55,850 bases of DNA from CAWGCE01 sp964480915. Lineage in GTDB: Bacteria > Planctomycetota > Planctomycetia > Pirellulales > Pirellulaceae. Made by a program: the position numbers and the translations under genes. Numbering within the stretch: position 1 is the first letter of the stretch; every line of letters starts with the position of its first letter. The stretch is taken from assembly GCA_964480915.1 (NCBI GenBank), contig CAYZRS010000034.1, forward strand, positions 1 to 55,850, in the 5' to 3' direction. Below are positions 9,630 through 17,718 of this stretch, one piece after another. Below the pieces are notes generated by a model. That model was not told where the DNA came from. It was given only the letters and a program-made list of their open reading frames with translations, and did no database searches.

Positions 9630-10073
9630 ATGAATTCACGTAAAGTCGCGATCTTGATAACCCTATTCGGTACGAGCCTGCTGGTTGCGAAACCAGCAAT
9701 GGCCCTACCAGCATTTGCCAAAGCATTCAAAGCGGTCTATTTCGCACCGTCTGAAAACGATGAATTCAAGAAGGCGATTCGCAAAGCGAATTGCAATATT
9801 TGTCACGTCAAGGGCGAGAAGAAAGATGTCAACAACGAATACGGCGAGAAGATTGCTGAACTGATCGAAGGCGACGCCAAGCATCGCTGGGACGATGCCA
9901 AAAAGATTGGCGAAGAAGAGGGGAAAGCTGAGCTCGAAAAGCTGGTTGCGGAGCTGGAGGAAGCGTTGACGAAAGTTGCCGAAATGAAAAATTCGGACGG
10001 CAAAAAGTATGGCGAAATCCTGGCCGCTGGCGAACTGCCTGTCCCCCTACCTGTCGAAGATAAGCAAGAATAG
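9630..10073 (+). CDS. Secreted small c-type cytochrome-like protein
   Basis: This 147-residue exported protein has a signal peptide (hydrophobic core about 7-20, likely cleavage after AMA near 25) and a single haem c attachment motif, CNICH, at 55-59. The region after the haem motif (GEKKDVNNEYGEKIAELI) resembles small planctomycete proteins in which a monohaem motif is followed by Lys/Glu-rich helices. No obvious distal methionine ligand follows in a typical cytochrome c arrangement; Met134 in EMKNSDGKKYG is one candidate. AGGAG lies ten bases before the ATG. Its neighbours do not suggest a partner. Haem attachment is inferred from the motif; the electron-transfer role is not shown. Confidence 0.75.
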   Translation: MNSRKVAILITLFGTSLLVAKPAMALPAFAKAFKAVYFAPSENDEFKKAIRKANCNICHVKGEKKDVNNEYGEKIAELIEGDAKHRWDDAKKIGEEEGKAELEKLVAELEEALTKVAEMKNSDGKKYGEILAAGELPVPLPVEDKQE

Positions 10074-10187
10074 GGTCGCTGGCAGCGCATGTTCGAAAAA
10101 GCGGCGGCAGACCGATCCAGCCACGTTGACAATCTGCCCTCAGACATATTAGCATTTGCAACTCGGCAAGTTCACACTGCCGATCCC

Positions 10188-10262
10188 GGGCGCTTAGCTC
10201 AGTTGGTTTAGAGCACCTGCCTTACAAGCAGGGGGTCACAGGTTCGAGTCCTGTAGCGCCCA
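10188..10262 (+). tRNA. tRNA-Val (anticodon UAC)
   Basis: A full cloverleaf can be folded: acceptor GGGCGCT/AGCGCCC, D-arm GCTC/GAGC, anticodon stem CCTGC/GCAGG with loop CTTACAA (anticodon TAC at positions 34-36), variable GGGTC, and T-arm ACAGG-TTCGAGT-CCTGT. The discriminator base is A, and CCA is not encoded. Confidence 0.97.
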
Positions 10263-10309
10263 CTCGGTTGCGATTCGTTGCGACCTAAAGCATCAATATG
10301 CGGCAATCG

Positions 10310-10338
10310 AGCAGGTCCTTTTTGGGGCCTGCTTTTTC
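10310..10338 (+). terminator. Terminator downstream of tRNA-Val
   Basis: The stem AGCAGGTCC (10310-10318) pairs with GGGCCTGCT (10325-10333) with one G-U pair, followed by four more T and C. It lies about 48 bases after the tRNA and should end its transcript. The rest of 10074-10477 shows no gene. Confidence 0.75.
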
Positions 10339-10477
10339 TTTAGGGTTCCGACGGGTCGCTTGGGATACAACTCTGGCACAAACGGTTTGCGGCGTCGCCA
10401 TGCCGTCAAACGTGTCTGCGTTAGGTCGGGTCTGCCCAATATCGCCAGTCCCAACTTCATTCACCATCAATGGGTTG

Positions 10478-11497
10478 TCAGCAAAAATTCCGGCGATCGA
10501 CTTGGCGAACGAGAACGAAGCAGGGGGCCATCAGCCATATGAACAACGTCGTTGAAGGTTCGGGCACCGCGTGGATGGCGTCCGAAGACATGAATTTGTT
10601 GGCGTTCCAAATCAAGTAATCGGCTCCGTTCACAAAGCCATCAAAGTTGAAGTCACCGCTGCACCAATTCGAATTCGATGTGAACTTGTTGGCATTCCAA
10701 ATCAGGTAGTCGGCTCCGTTCACGACGCCGTCCAAATTTCCATCTGCTTGCAGGAACGCATTGCCACCGCTCGTCAGACTGGGGTTATTGGCGCCGCCGA
10801 CCGCCAGCCAACCGCTGGTCGGATCCAGAACATCTGCGGAGGAAATTACGCTGTCATTATTCATATCGAAGGAGAGGTCGGAACTGCTGGCTGCGATGGC
10901 GGTCGTCAGCATGTCTATATCGAGGCAATTCCAAGCCGAGTCGCCATTGAAGTCGCCCGTAACCGAAGCCGAGGACATGAGCGATCCCTGGTAGCCGTCG
11001 AAGTTCATGCCATCTTGCGCGATGCGAGAACCGGTGTATTGCGAGGCCGTCCCGGGCAGCAGCGTATGGCCGCCCCAGCTGAGAGTGGTCGGCGCGTTGC
11101 CCATCGTTTCGATCGTGATAACGGTGACATCGGCTCCGCTGGTAAACAGATTGCTCCCCAGCGATGTGAATAGGGTATCGGCCGCCGTGTCGACCTGCGT
11201 TCCAAAGGTGAAGCCGCCCGTGAATGGGTTGTTGCCCGGATTGTTGAAGGGGAAGTCGCCGCCATTGGTGACCGCCCCGAGCAAGTCGCTGCCAGCCACC
11301 TCGAAGGCCAACTCCAGCGCCAGCGAACCGCCGCTGGCCGGCAGTAGGCTGGCATCGGGAGCCACTTCCACAAGCCACTCTCGATTGGAGCTCCCGTTGA
11401 GTCCTAAATCGGTCACCGTAAGGAGTGGCTGAGCTCTGGCCACGGTATTCGTTGTCGCCAATAGTAGGCAGAAGATGAGATAGGTGGGATGCTTCAC
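10478..11497 (-). CDS. Secreted dockerin-like / PEP-CTERM protein
   Basis: This 339-residue exported protein has an N-terminal signal peptide (cleavage likely after ARA near 22) and a beta-rich domain at about 25-175. Calcium-loop repeats of the dockerin type I kind follow: GDFNGDSAWN and FDMNNDSVIS within 181-225, then two near-identical units at 251-302 (DGNLDGVVNGADYLIWNANKF-like). It ends in a PEP-CTERM sorting tail: VPEPS at 311, a hydrophobic helix and a basic end. The GTG start at 11497 is chosen because AAGGT lies seven bases upstream and the signal peptide follows directly; 69 upstream codons in the same frame look non-coding. In this phylum such proteins are sorted at the outer membrane by an exosortase, which is not encoded in the window. 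The ligand is unknown. Confidence 0.8.
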   Translation of the reverse strand: MKHPTYLIFCLLLATTNTVARAQPLLTVTDLGLNGSSNREWLVEVAPDASLLPASGGSLALELAFEVAGSDLLGAVTNGGDFPFNNPGNNPFTGGFTFGTQVDTAADTLFTSLGSNLFTSGADVTVITIETMGNAPTTLSWGGHTLLPGTASQYTGSRIAQDGMNFDGYQGSLMSSASVTGDFNGDSAWNCLDIDMLTTAIAASSSDLSFDMNNDSVISSADVLDPTSGWLAVGGANNPSLTSGGNAFLQADGNLDGVVNGADYLIWNANKFTSNSNWCSGDFNFDGFVNGADYLIWNANKFMSSDAIHAVPEPSTTLFIWLMAPCFVLVRQVDRRNFC

Positions 11498-11703
11498 GGT
11501 GCTACCTTTGATAGAACGGCGGTCGAAATGGCAAGCACTTCGCCTGCCGACAGGAGCCTCACTATTATAACGCAAGTTCGCACTGATTCTACAGGAACGG
11601 TTGGCTCTGGAGGCGTTGGCCGTTAAATGCGTTGTTGCCATTCGTGGGGTGTGTTCTAATCGAAGGGTGGATGGAAGTGGGTATCTGGCGAAATGAGGCT
11701 TCA

Positions 11704-12786
11704 ATGAATTGCCATAAGAGGCGACGAGTCGTCAGTCTGAGGAGGCCGGGTTTTACGCTGGTCGAACTACTCGTGGTGATCGCGATCATTGCGATTTTGG
11801 TTTCGCTGCTCCTACCGGCTGTGAATTCGGCGCGCGAGGCCGCTCGACGGACTCAGTGCAAGAATCAACTGAAGCAAATCGGACTAGCGCTTCTTAATCA
11901 TGAATCGGCGTTGAACTATTTGCCCGTGGCCGGCATCGTGGGGCCTGAGGGGAATGGCATCTACAGAAGCTTCGATCCGCTTTCTGGTCCGCAGATCAGT
12001 TGGATGGTTTTGGTGCTTCCCTATTTGGAGGAACAGGCCTTATTTGACCAATTTGACGTTTCCATCGATGCGTCGATTTTCGAGCAAGAAGGTGACCCAC
12101 AGTTGCAGCAGCCGAGCAGTTATCTATGCCCAAGCGACAATGCGATCGGCCGATTCTTTCAGCACAACAATTTTTCTCAAGGTACGCCGATTGCGAAAGC
12201 GAATTATGCGGCTTACGTGAGTCCCCAGCATGTTGTCGATCTGGCGCTTGTGCCGGGCGCATTGGGGGGATTCGAACCCGGCACGATGCAAGGGCAATCG
12301 ATGCGCAAAGTGCGTGACGGCGCGACAAAAACGATCGCGGTTACCGAAGTGCGAACTCGAGAGAATGAACGCGATCCACGAGGCGCGTGGACGCTGCCTT
12401 GGGGAGCGTCCAGCTTGCTGGCGGTGCATATTGACCATCTCTATGGTGCGACGACGGTTACCGAACCGGTTTCAACTTATGTCCCTGACCCGATTTTCTT
12501 GAGCTGGAGTCATACGCCCAACAATCAAGAGAAGCCCGATCTGCTCTATTTTTGTCCCTCTTCGGCGCAGTCGTTTGTGGAAGGGATGCCGTGTGCGATT
12601 GGGGGTGGCAGCCTCAAGCCATTCGTGACCGGTTCGGCTCGCAGCCAGCACCTAGGCGGGGTCAACGCTGTGGCTCTCGACGGCCATGTCGGATTCATGG
12701 CCGATGAAGTGGATCCCTACGTCTTGACCCATTTGGTCAGCGTGCGCGACAACGGGCAGTTTTCCGTAAGCGAAGAGTTGCGTTAA
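11704..12786 (+). CDS. DUF1559 pseudopilin-like protein
   Basis: This 360-residue member of the family greatly expanded in planctomycetes has a type IV pilin-like N-terminus. A basic leader is followed by GFTLVELLVVIAIIAIL, with the cleavage Gly before Phe+1 and Glu+5. The typical family stretch LLPAVNSAREAARRTQC comes next, then a large globular domain. Near the C-terminus, QHLGGVNAVALDGHVGFM matches the H-x9-DG tag of the family. The start at 11704 is preferred over upstream in-frame codons because GAGG precedes it and the leader length is normal. It is a putative surface or periplasmic filament-like protein of unknown role. The small membrane protein downstream may be in the same transcript. 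Confidence 0.92.
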   Translation: MNCHKRRRVVSLRRPGFTLVELLVVIAIIAILVSLLLPAVNSAREAARRTQCKNQLKQIGLALLNHESALNYLPVAGIVGPEGNGIYRSFDPLSGPQISWMVLVLPYLEEQALFDQFDVSIDASIFEQEGDPQLQQPSSYLCPSDNAIGRFFQHNNFSQGTPIAKANYAAYVSPQHVVDLALVPGALGGFEPGTMQGQSMRKVRDGATKTIAVTEVRTRENERDPRGAWTLPWGASSLLAVHIDHLYGATTVTEPVSTYVPDPIFLSWSHTPNNQEKPDLLYFCPSSAQSFVEGMPCAIGGGSLKPFVTGSARSQHLGGVNAVALDGHVGFMADEVDPYVLTHLVSVRDNGQFSVSEELR

Positions 12787-12825
12787 CTTGTCGTGGACTA
12801 CCCGTCCTCATGAATCGAGAACCTG

Positions 12826-13158
12826 ATGAAAACACGTTTGGCTGTGGTGCTCGTGGTGGTAGGTTTGGCGCTGATCGTCGGTTCGCGATTTGTCGGAAAT
12901 CGAGTGAGCGCCGAACAGGAGTGGTCGGATCAAAAGGTCGAGCAATTCGAGCGGATCGCGGCTTCGGTCCATTCGCCGGCAACCGATCGTAAAACGCTCG
13001 AAAATAGAGACAAACTGGAAGTGATGCAGCAGGAACTGATTGATCTCAAGAATGCAGCGCTCGCGAAGAAGCGGCTGTTCTACCGAAGTGGAGTGACGAC
13101 CTGCGTGATGGGAATTCTGATGGCTCTGTGGGTTCGCGTGGAACGTGAATCGGTCTAG
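12826..13158 (+). CDS. Small membrane protein, unknown
   Basis: This 110-residue protein has an N-terminal hydrophobic segment (about 5-23), a charged helical middle (about 30-85, likely coiled coil) and a second hydrophobic segment near 90-103. It starts 39 bases after the DUF1559 gene and could be co-transcribed. The upstream ribosome binding site is weak (GAGAACCTG). I do not recognise a family. The pattern fits an integral membrane protein with a periplasmic helical hairpin. Confidence 0.6.
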   Translation: MKTRLAVVLVVVGLALIVGSRFVGNRVSAEQEWSDQKVEQFERIAASVHSPATDRKTLENRDKLEVMQQELIDLKNAALAKKRLFYRSGVTTCVMGILMALWVRVERESV

Positions 13159-13245
13159 CGGCTGATCTTCCGTCCGAGACTCAGCGGCCGTAGGGCGCCC
13201 GCGGCGATTCTTGTTCGTTCTCGTATCCGTTATGTGCATCCTTCG

Positions 13246-13300
13246 GCGAAGTCTCTGCATCAGCATTTGGAAATGACATCAGCATTTGGAAATGACATCA
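13246..13300 (+). repeat. Left copy of 55-bp direct repeat at assembly gap
   Basis: These 55 bases are identical to 13401-13455 on the other side of the N-run. Each copy contains two tandem 19-bp units (13259-13277 and 13278-13296; unit ATCAGCATTTGGAAATGAC) plus the first four bases of a third. It is either a real tandem repeat that broke the assembly or a contig-end overlap. Confidence 0.9.
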
Positions 13301-13400
13301 NNNNNNNNNNNNNNNNNNNNNNNNNNNNNNNNNNNNNNNNNNNNNNNNNNNNNNNNNNNNNNNNNNNNNNNNNNNNNNNNNNNNNNNNNNNNNNNNNNNN
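13301..13400. other. Assembly gap (100 N)
   Basis: This is a run of exactly 100 N, the customary placeholder for a gap of unknown size. The flanks are identical 55-bp sequences. Confidence 0.98.
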
Positions 13401-13455
13401 GCGAAGTCTCTGCATCAGCATTTGGAAATGACATCAGCATTTGGAAATGACATCA
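13401..13455 (+). repeat. Right copy of 55-bp direct repeat at assembly gap
   Basis: This is an exact copy of 13246-13300. Its last three bases supply the stop codon (TGA on the minus strand) of the next gene, so that gene's C-terminus depends on correct assembly here. Confidence 0.9.
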
Positions 13456-14211
13456 TTTTCGCAATGTGAATGGCGTCAAGGCGAACAGGATGGCAAGACA
13501 AAAGTGGCGAGCGGGCTCTGGCACGAAGTAGACCGAGGTCAGTGTGAATGCTGTGCCGAAGTCATTCGAAAGCAAATCTACCGAAATGGCGTCGACACTG
13601 GTGCGGTCGATGGCGGGGAACTGCCCCATTGGTTCCATCATATCCCAAGCGAATCGGAACTCGCCCGCCCCAAACGTCGGTTCCAGAACGACGTCGATTC
13701 GGTTGCCGGCCGTCGGTTCGATGTCGCCCGCGATCGCATTTGAAAAACGGATCGTCATGAGCACTTGCCTGGAGACATTGGCGTACGCAACAACGAACTC
13801 GGTCTGAGCAGACGCATCCAAATCCATCGGGTTGTTCGGATCGTTTGAGAGCCAGCTGATGAGCAGGCCACCCTTGGCTGTTTGAGTTGTCGACCATTCC
13901 AACTGGCCGGCGAATGGGTCGATGTTCACGGTGCCGGTGGCATCGGTCACGGTCGAGTTGTTGGGGATCGGTTGGGCGAACATCCGCCGTAAGTTACCGG
14001 CAGTTGTCGAGAGCGGTGTGTCATCGAGCGAAGTTGTGATGTTCGGCCACGTTCGTGAATGTGGGTAGAGTGCCCCGGAAATTTCCGTAAAGTCATCCAC
14101 GACTAAGTCTGCACGGGTGGCGGTCGCTGTCAGCAAGAAGCAAGTGAGCACCAGCACATAAGTGGGCAGCTGCCTTCCCCTAGGTCGTTCAGGGGCTAAG
14201 TCGTCGTGCAT
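13453..14211 (-). CDS. Secreted PEP-CTERM-like protein
   Basis: This 252-residue exported protein has a basic N-terminus, a hydrophobic signal segment (about 17-33) and cleavage near TRA. A beta-rich extracellular domain follows (first residues DLVVDDFTEISG). It ends with a PEP-CTERM-like tail: VPEP, a hydrophobic helix and LRK. The pattern suggests a sorted outer-membrane protein. An AGGA lies about seven bases before the ATG at 14211. The function of the middle domain is not recognised. The stop codon lies in the repeat next to the assembly gap, but the tail is complete and normal in length, so truncation is unlikely. Confidence 0.72.
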   Translation of the reverse strand: MHDDLAPERPRGRQLPTYVLVLTCFLLTATATRADLVVDDFTEISGALYPHSRTWPNITTSLDDTPLSTTAGNLRRMFAQPIPNNSTVTDATGTVNIDPFAGQLEWSTTQTAKGGLLISWLSNDPNNPMDLDASAQTEFVVAYANVSRQVLMTIRFSNAIAGDIEPTAGNRIDVVLEPTFGAGEFRFAWDMMEPMGQFPAIDRTSVDAISVDLLSNDFGTAFTLTSVYFVPEPARHFCLAILFALTPFTLRK

Positions 14212-14554
14212 AGGAAAGTCCTTTTACGAGGTGCCAGGTGTTGGCGGCTCCTCACGAAATTCAAACGGTCTGACTGTTCGCTGTCAGCGCACAAAAATAC
14301 GAACGGACCGCGCAATAAAAAACACGTCTCGGGCGTTGGCCTGAGCGTGTCGATTGGCGTTGCGTTCGTACAGTAGATCGAGCTGCCGGTGAGTGACCGT
14401 AAAGTTAACTTACCACCCTAGTCTATTTGTTGGTCAGCGCTGAAGCAAGCAAATCGCGAACAGGGATGTTTAGGGGATTGGATTGAATCCGAACAGCGAC
14501 GATGGCGGGACGCTAGATTTGGTTTTCCTTGCCACTGGGGACGATGAACCGATC
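14212..14554. other. Intergenic region with hairpins
   Basis: These 343 bases lie between the MMPL transporter and the PEP-CTERM gene, both on the minus strand. They hold the terminator at 14316-14350. An outer inverted repeat, TACGAACG (14298-14305) and CGTTCGTA (14363-14370), encloses it and is followed on the minus strand by another T-run. The remainder should contain the PEP-CTERM gene promoter. No gene is seen. Confidence 0.6.
14316..14350 (-). terminator. Terminator after MMPL transporter gene
   Basis: On the minus strand ACACG-CTCAGGC pairs with GCCCGAG-(A)-CGTGT (one bulge, one G-U), followed by six T. It lies about 200 bases past the transporter stop and upstream of the PEP-CTERM start. 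It could end the transporter transcript or act as a leader attenuator. Confidence 0.65.
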
Positions 14555-16819
14555 TTAGTTCGATTCCTCTTTCATCAGCCAGAGAACAACGGCGGGGAGG
14601 AAGAGTACATCGGCAATGACTGCTAGGGAGAGGCTTAACGCCGACAGCCAGCCGAACGTCTGCATGGACGGAATGTAGCTAAGCAGCGTCACGGCGTAAC
14701 CGGCGACGAAAACGCAGGTCGTCACCATCAGCGCTGGGCCAACCTCTCGAATCGATTCCAAGACGGCCGGCCGATTTGCGAGGCCATGTTTGCGATGCCA
14801 TTGGTAACGCATCAGGAAGTGGATCGTGTCGTCGACAGAGATGCCCAAGCAGACGGTGAAGCAAAGGACGCTGACAAACTGCAGCGGCGTGTTGGTCAGT
14901 ACGAGACTGGCACCTGCGCCCAGCAAGGCGAAGGCATTTGGCAGCGTGCTGGCCAAACCGAGTGACAGCGAACGAAACAGGAAACTCATCAGCAAGAAGA
15001 TCAGGCAGGTGGCCAGCAGCAGGCTCCAACCCAAATCGCGGATCAACTTGATGAACGAACGGGACAGGGAGATCGCAGGACCGGTCACCGTGACGGTGAC
15101 ACCTGGATGGTTGTCTTGAATGGCGGCCAGTTGTTTCTCGACTCGTTGCACAATCTTTAGTACGGCGTCGGCGCCAATATCGGTCGTGCGGGTTGCGATC
15201 GTTGCCTGGCGGTATTGGGTATTCAGAAATGGCGTGAGATACTCGGCCGGAACTTGTTGCAGCGCGGCAAACTGTTCTCGGTAGCGCTCGGACCGGCCCG
15301 TCTTGCCAGGCAGCGATTGCAGCATATCCAAAAGAGAAAGTGGTTGGCCCAGTTGTGGCTCGTTCGCCAAAATCTCTTGGACGACCGCCAGTTTGTCGAG
15401 CACTTCTGGCGAATTGATTCGCAATGGAGGAACCCAATCCAGCACAAAATAGACTGACGATGCACCGCCGAATTGTCTCTCCATGACGGCATAGGATTGA
15501 ATGGCCGTGCTTTTCGCCGGCAGGCTGTCGGCAAGGCGATTCTGGCTGCGGAGGGAAAAGCAAAGGAGGCCGAAAACAAGCGTGCTAAGAAGGCCGCCGA
15601 TGGCCAGGCGTTTGGGGCGCCGATCGACGAACGTTGCTAACTGGCTGCAGAACGTGTGGAACTTTTCTTGGTGGGCAGCATTGTCGATGCTGGTTGCTTG
15701 GATTTGCTGCGGAAAGTAGCTGGAGAAGATGGCCACGACGAGCTGGACCATGAAAAAATTGACGAGGCAGCCAAATGCGGTGAGCATCCCAAATTCTCGC
15801 ACCGCTCCGACCGTAGAAATCGACAACGACCCGAAACCGATAGCGGTCGTGAGAGACGTCAGTAGGCAAGGCATCCACAGCTTGCGGATGGAGAGAGCGA
15901 TCGCTCGAGGGGGCGGCTCGAGCGTCAATTGATGGCGGATGTCCAGCATGAGGTGGACTGAATCGGCATAGCCAACGACGATCACAATGACGGGCATGAT
16001 CGTATTCATGACCGTAATCGGGATATTCGTCGCGCCGGCCAATCCGAGTGTCATCAAAGCGCCGATCACCGGCCCGGCCCCGACAATGACCAGCGCGGTG
16101 AGGCTGCGAAACAGCCAGTATCCAATGATGGCACCGATCAGTATGCCACACGTCGTGAACGTACGCTGATCCCGCTTCAGCAGTTGGGACATTTCGGCAT
16201 GCAATGCCGGAAAGCCGGTGATGATCGAGTCGATTTCGTGCTCATGGCCTGGCAAGTGCTTGGTCACGACCGCCTGCATCCGCTCAATCAGCGGGCGTAT
16301 CTGAGCTTCGTCGTCCAGCAGCGGGTCGATGCGCGTTGCGATCACAGTGGCCTTACGATCTTGCGAGATCAAGTGCCCGACTGCCAGCGGGTGTGCCAAG
16401 ATTGCCGCTCGGGCTGCTGGCCATTGGTCGGCTTGCGTCGAATCGTCCTTCAGCAGGGGGAAGAGGTATCGTCGTGCTTTCCGTTTGGAACGGAGGCTGA
16501 GTAGGCTGCGAGTTTCGGTGATTCCTTCGATCGAATTGAGCTCATTGTGGATCTGGCGAATGGCAGTGACGACCGATGGCTGCAGAAGATCCGCTTCCGA
16601 TTTCAAGATGACGTATAGATCATCATCGGTGATGGGAAACCGCGATTCGAATTCTTCCAGAACCGGGTCTGGAGTGCGCAGCATCTTGTCGATGTCGCTC
16701 TCGACCCAAACGTGCGTACAGCCCAAGACCGCCAACGCGAGGAGTGCCAACAGCCCGGTGATGAGCACCAGGCGAAAGCGCGACTGCAAGAATTTGGTTA
16801 AGAATTCAACCAAGGGCAT
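14555..16819 (-). CDS. MMPL/RND-superfamily exporter
   Basis: This 754-residue inner-membrane protein has the duplicated RND/MMPL fold: one N-terminal helix, a periplasmic domain (about 40-200), a helix bundle (about 210-360), then a second set of the same. The intramembrane acidic motif appears twice, as VGYADSVH in the first half and GISVDDTIHF in the second, which is the expected proton-relay arrangement. Length and topology match hydrophobe/lipid exporters such as HpnN-like or MmpL-like proteins. The ATG at 16819 directly abuts the TAA of the upstream YbjN-like gene, so translation is probably coupled. The transported substrate, perhaps a lipid, is inferred from the family only. Confidence 0.88.
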   Translation of the reverse strand: MPLVEFLTKFLQSRFRLVLITGLLALLALAVLGCTHVWVESDIDKMLRTPDPVLEEFESRFPITDDDLYVILKSEADLLQPSVVTAIRQIHNELNSIEGITETRSLLSLRSKRKARRYLFPLLKDDSTQADQWPAARAAILAHPLAVGHLISQDRKATVIATRIDPLLDDEAQIRPLIERMQAVVTKHLPGHEHEIDSIITGFPALHAEMSQLLKRDQRTFTTCGILIGAIIGYWLFRSLTALVIVGAGPVIGALMTLGLAGATNIPITVMNTIMPVIVIVVGYADSVHLMLDIRHQLTLEPPPRAIALSIRKLWMPCLLTSLTTAIGFGSLSISTVGAVREFGMLTAFGCLVNFFMVQLVVAIFSSYFPQQIQATSIDNAAHQEKFHTFCSQLATFVDRRPKRLAIGGLLSTLVFGLLCFSLRSQNRLADSLPAKSTAIQSYAVMERQFGGASSVYFVLDWVPPLRINSPEVLDKLAVVQEILANEPQLGQPLSLLDMLQSLPGKTGRSERYREQFAALQQVPAEYLTPFLNTQYRQATIATRTTDIGADAVLKIVQRVEKQLAAIQDNHPGVTVTVTGPAISLSRSFIKLIRDLGWSLLLATCLIFLLMSFLFRSLSLGLASTLPNAFALLGAGASLVLTNTPLQFVSVLCFTVCLGISVDDTIHFLMRYQWHRKHGLANRPAVLESIREVGPALMVTTCVFVAGYAVTLLSYIPSMQTFGWLSALSLSLAVIADVLFLPAVVLWLMKEESN

Positions 16820-17230
16820 TTAGCTACCGAAGCGAAGCTCGCCACTGGAGAAGGTGGTACCGAAGTTTTTTGACAACTCGGCGACTTGACGGCACGCCGA
16901 GCCGAACTGGTCGGCCTGCAAGAGACTGAGTGGATGCATGAACGCGCCCCAAACCGTGTCGTCGTTGATGCAATAGCGAGCGTCCAGGGCGCGATCGTAG
17001 TTCGCTTCCATGCACGCTCGAATCAATTCGTCGTCGACGTTGCCGACATCGGCGATCGGTGTCATCAGACGCATGCGATCGTGCGACTCGTCGGTGATGC
17101 ATATGAGCGGTATCCCAAAAGCGACGAATTGCCAAAATCCCAATTGGCCTTCTATTTTGGTGCCCATTTCTCGAATGATCGTATCGAGACTTGCGTTGCA
17201 CATGGAACGTGATGTCGTAGGCATGATCAT
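16820..17230 (-). CDS. YbjN / type III chaperone-fold protein
   Basis: This 136-residue protein has the pattern of the YbjN / CesT-like alpha-beta fold: a beta hairpin with FWQFVAFGIPLICITDE, then RMRLMTPIADVGNVDDELIR, and a helix with ACMEANYDRAL. ARYCINDDTVWGAFMHPL and a final helix ending AELSKNFGTTF follow. Such small proteins are often adaptors or chaperones. The start at 17230 is chosen because a purine-rich stretch lies ahead of it; 36 further upstream codons are open but unlike the family. Its stop TAA touches the MMPL start codon, so the two proteins are likely made together. The family call comes from pattern recognition. Confidence 0.68.
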   Translation of the reverse strand: MIMPTTSRSMCNASLDTIIREMGTKIEGQLGFWQFVAFGIPLICITDESHDRMRLMTPIADVGNVDDELIRACMEANYDRALDARYCINDDTVWGAFMHPLSLLQADQFGSACRQVAELSKNFGTTFSSGELRFGS

Positions 17231-17422
17231 CGCAGGATCTCTCGGAGTGGTCGTCACCAAATCGGAACGGGTTACCCACCAACGGAACGGCGGACCCACC
17301 AATATAGGGTGGAACACCCTAAATTGCATCGGCCCCACGCGAACTACTGGTCGAAGGGGGCTTCATAACCGAAACTTTCTGCTGGACGAGACTGAATCGA
17401 GGCCCCGCGAGACGTCGATCGA

Positions 17423-17605
17423 ATGGAAGAAACAGCGACTTATGTTTGCGATAGTTGCGGCGAGGACGTGACGGTGCCTGTGGAATACCTCTCTGGTGGC
17501 AGGCAAGAATTCGTCGAAGATTGCCCCGTTTGTTGTCGGCCCCATTTGATCCGTGTCGAAATTGACGAGGACGGATCGGTGCGAATCACTGCCGTCAGCG
17601 AGTAA
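17423..17605 (+). CDS. CPXCG-motif cysteine-rich protein
   Basis: This 60-residue protein of the small Cys-rich CPXCG family has CDSCG near residue 9 and CPVC near residue 34, consistent with one zinc site. The sequence between them (VPVEYLSGGRQEFVEDCP) and the Asp/Glu-rich end (RVEIDEDGSVRI) follow the family. The length is normal. The gene starts divergently from the YbjN-like gene, and the ribosome binding site is weak. The function of the family is not established; a metal-binding role is inferred. Confidence 0.85.
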   Translation: MEETATYVCDSCGEDVTVPVEYLSGGRQEFVEDCPVCCRPHLIRVEIDEDGSVRITAVSE

Positions 17606-17718
17606 TGGTGTGGCGACGTAGGGAATGTTCGGATGACAACCGCAGTCGCCTTCGCCTACAATGCGGCGGTCTGTTTGTGGCTGCACACTGAACCGCGTTA
17701 TCGCGAAAGATATTTCTT

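Noticed and set aside
13246..13455. Possible CRISPR-like repeats at the gap
   Set aside because: The 19-bp units are directly adjacent with no spacers, and no cas genes are present.
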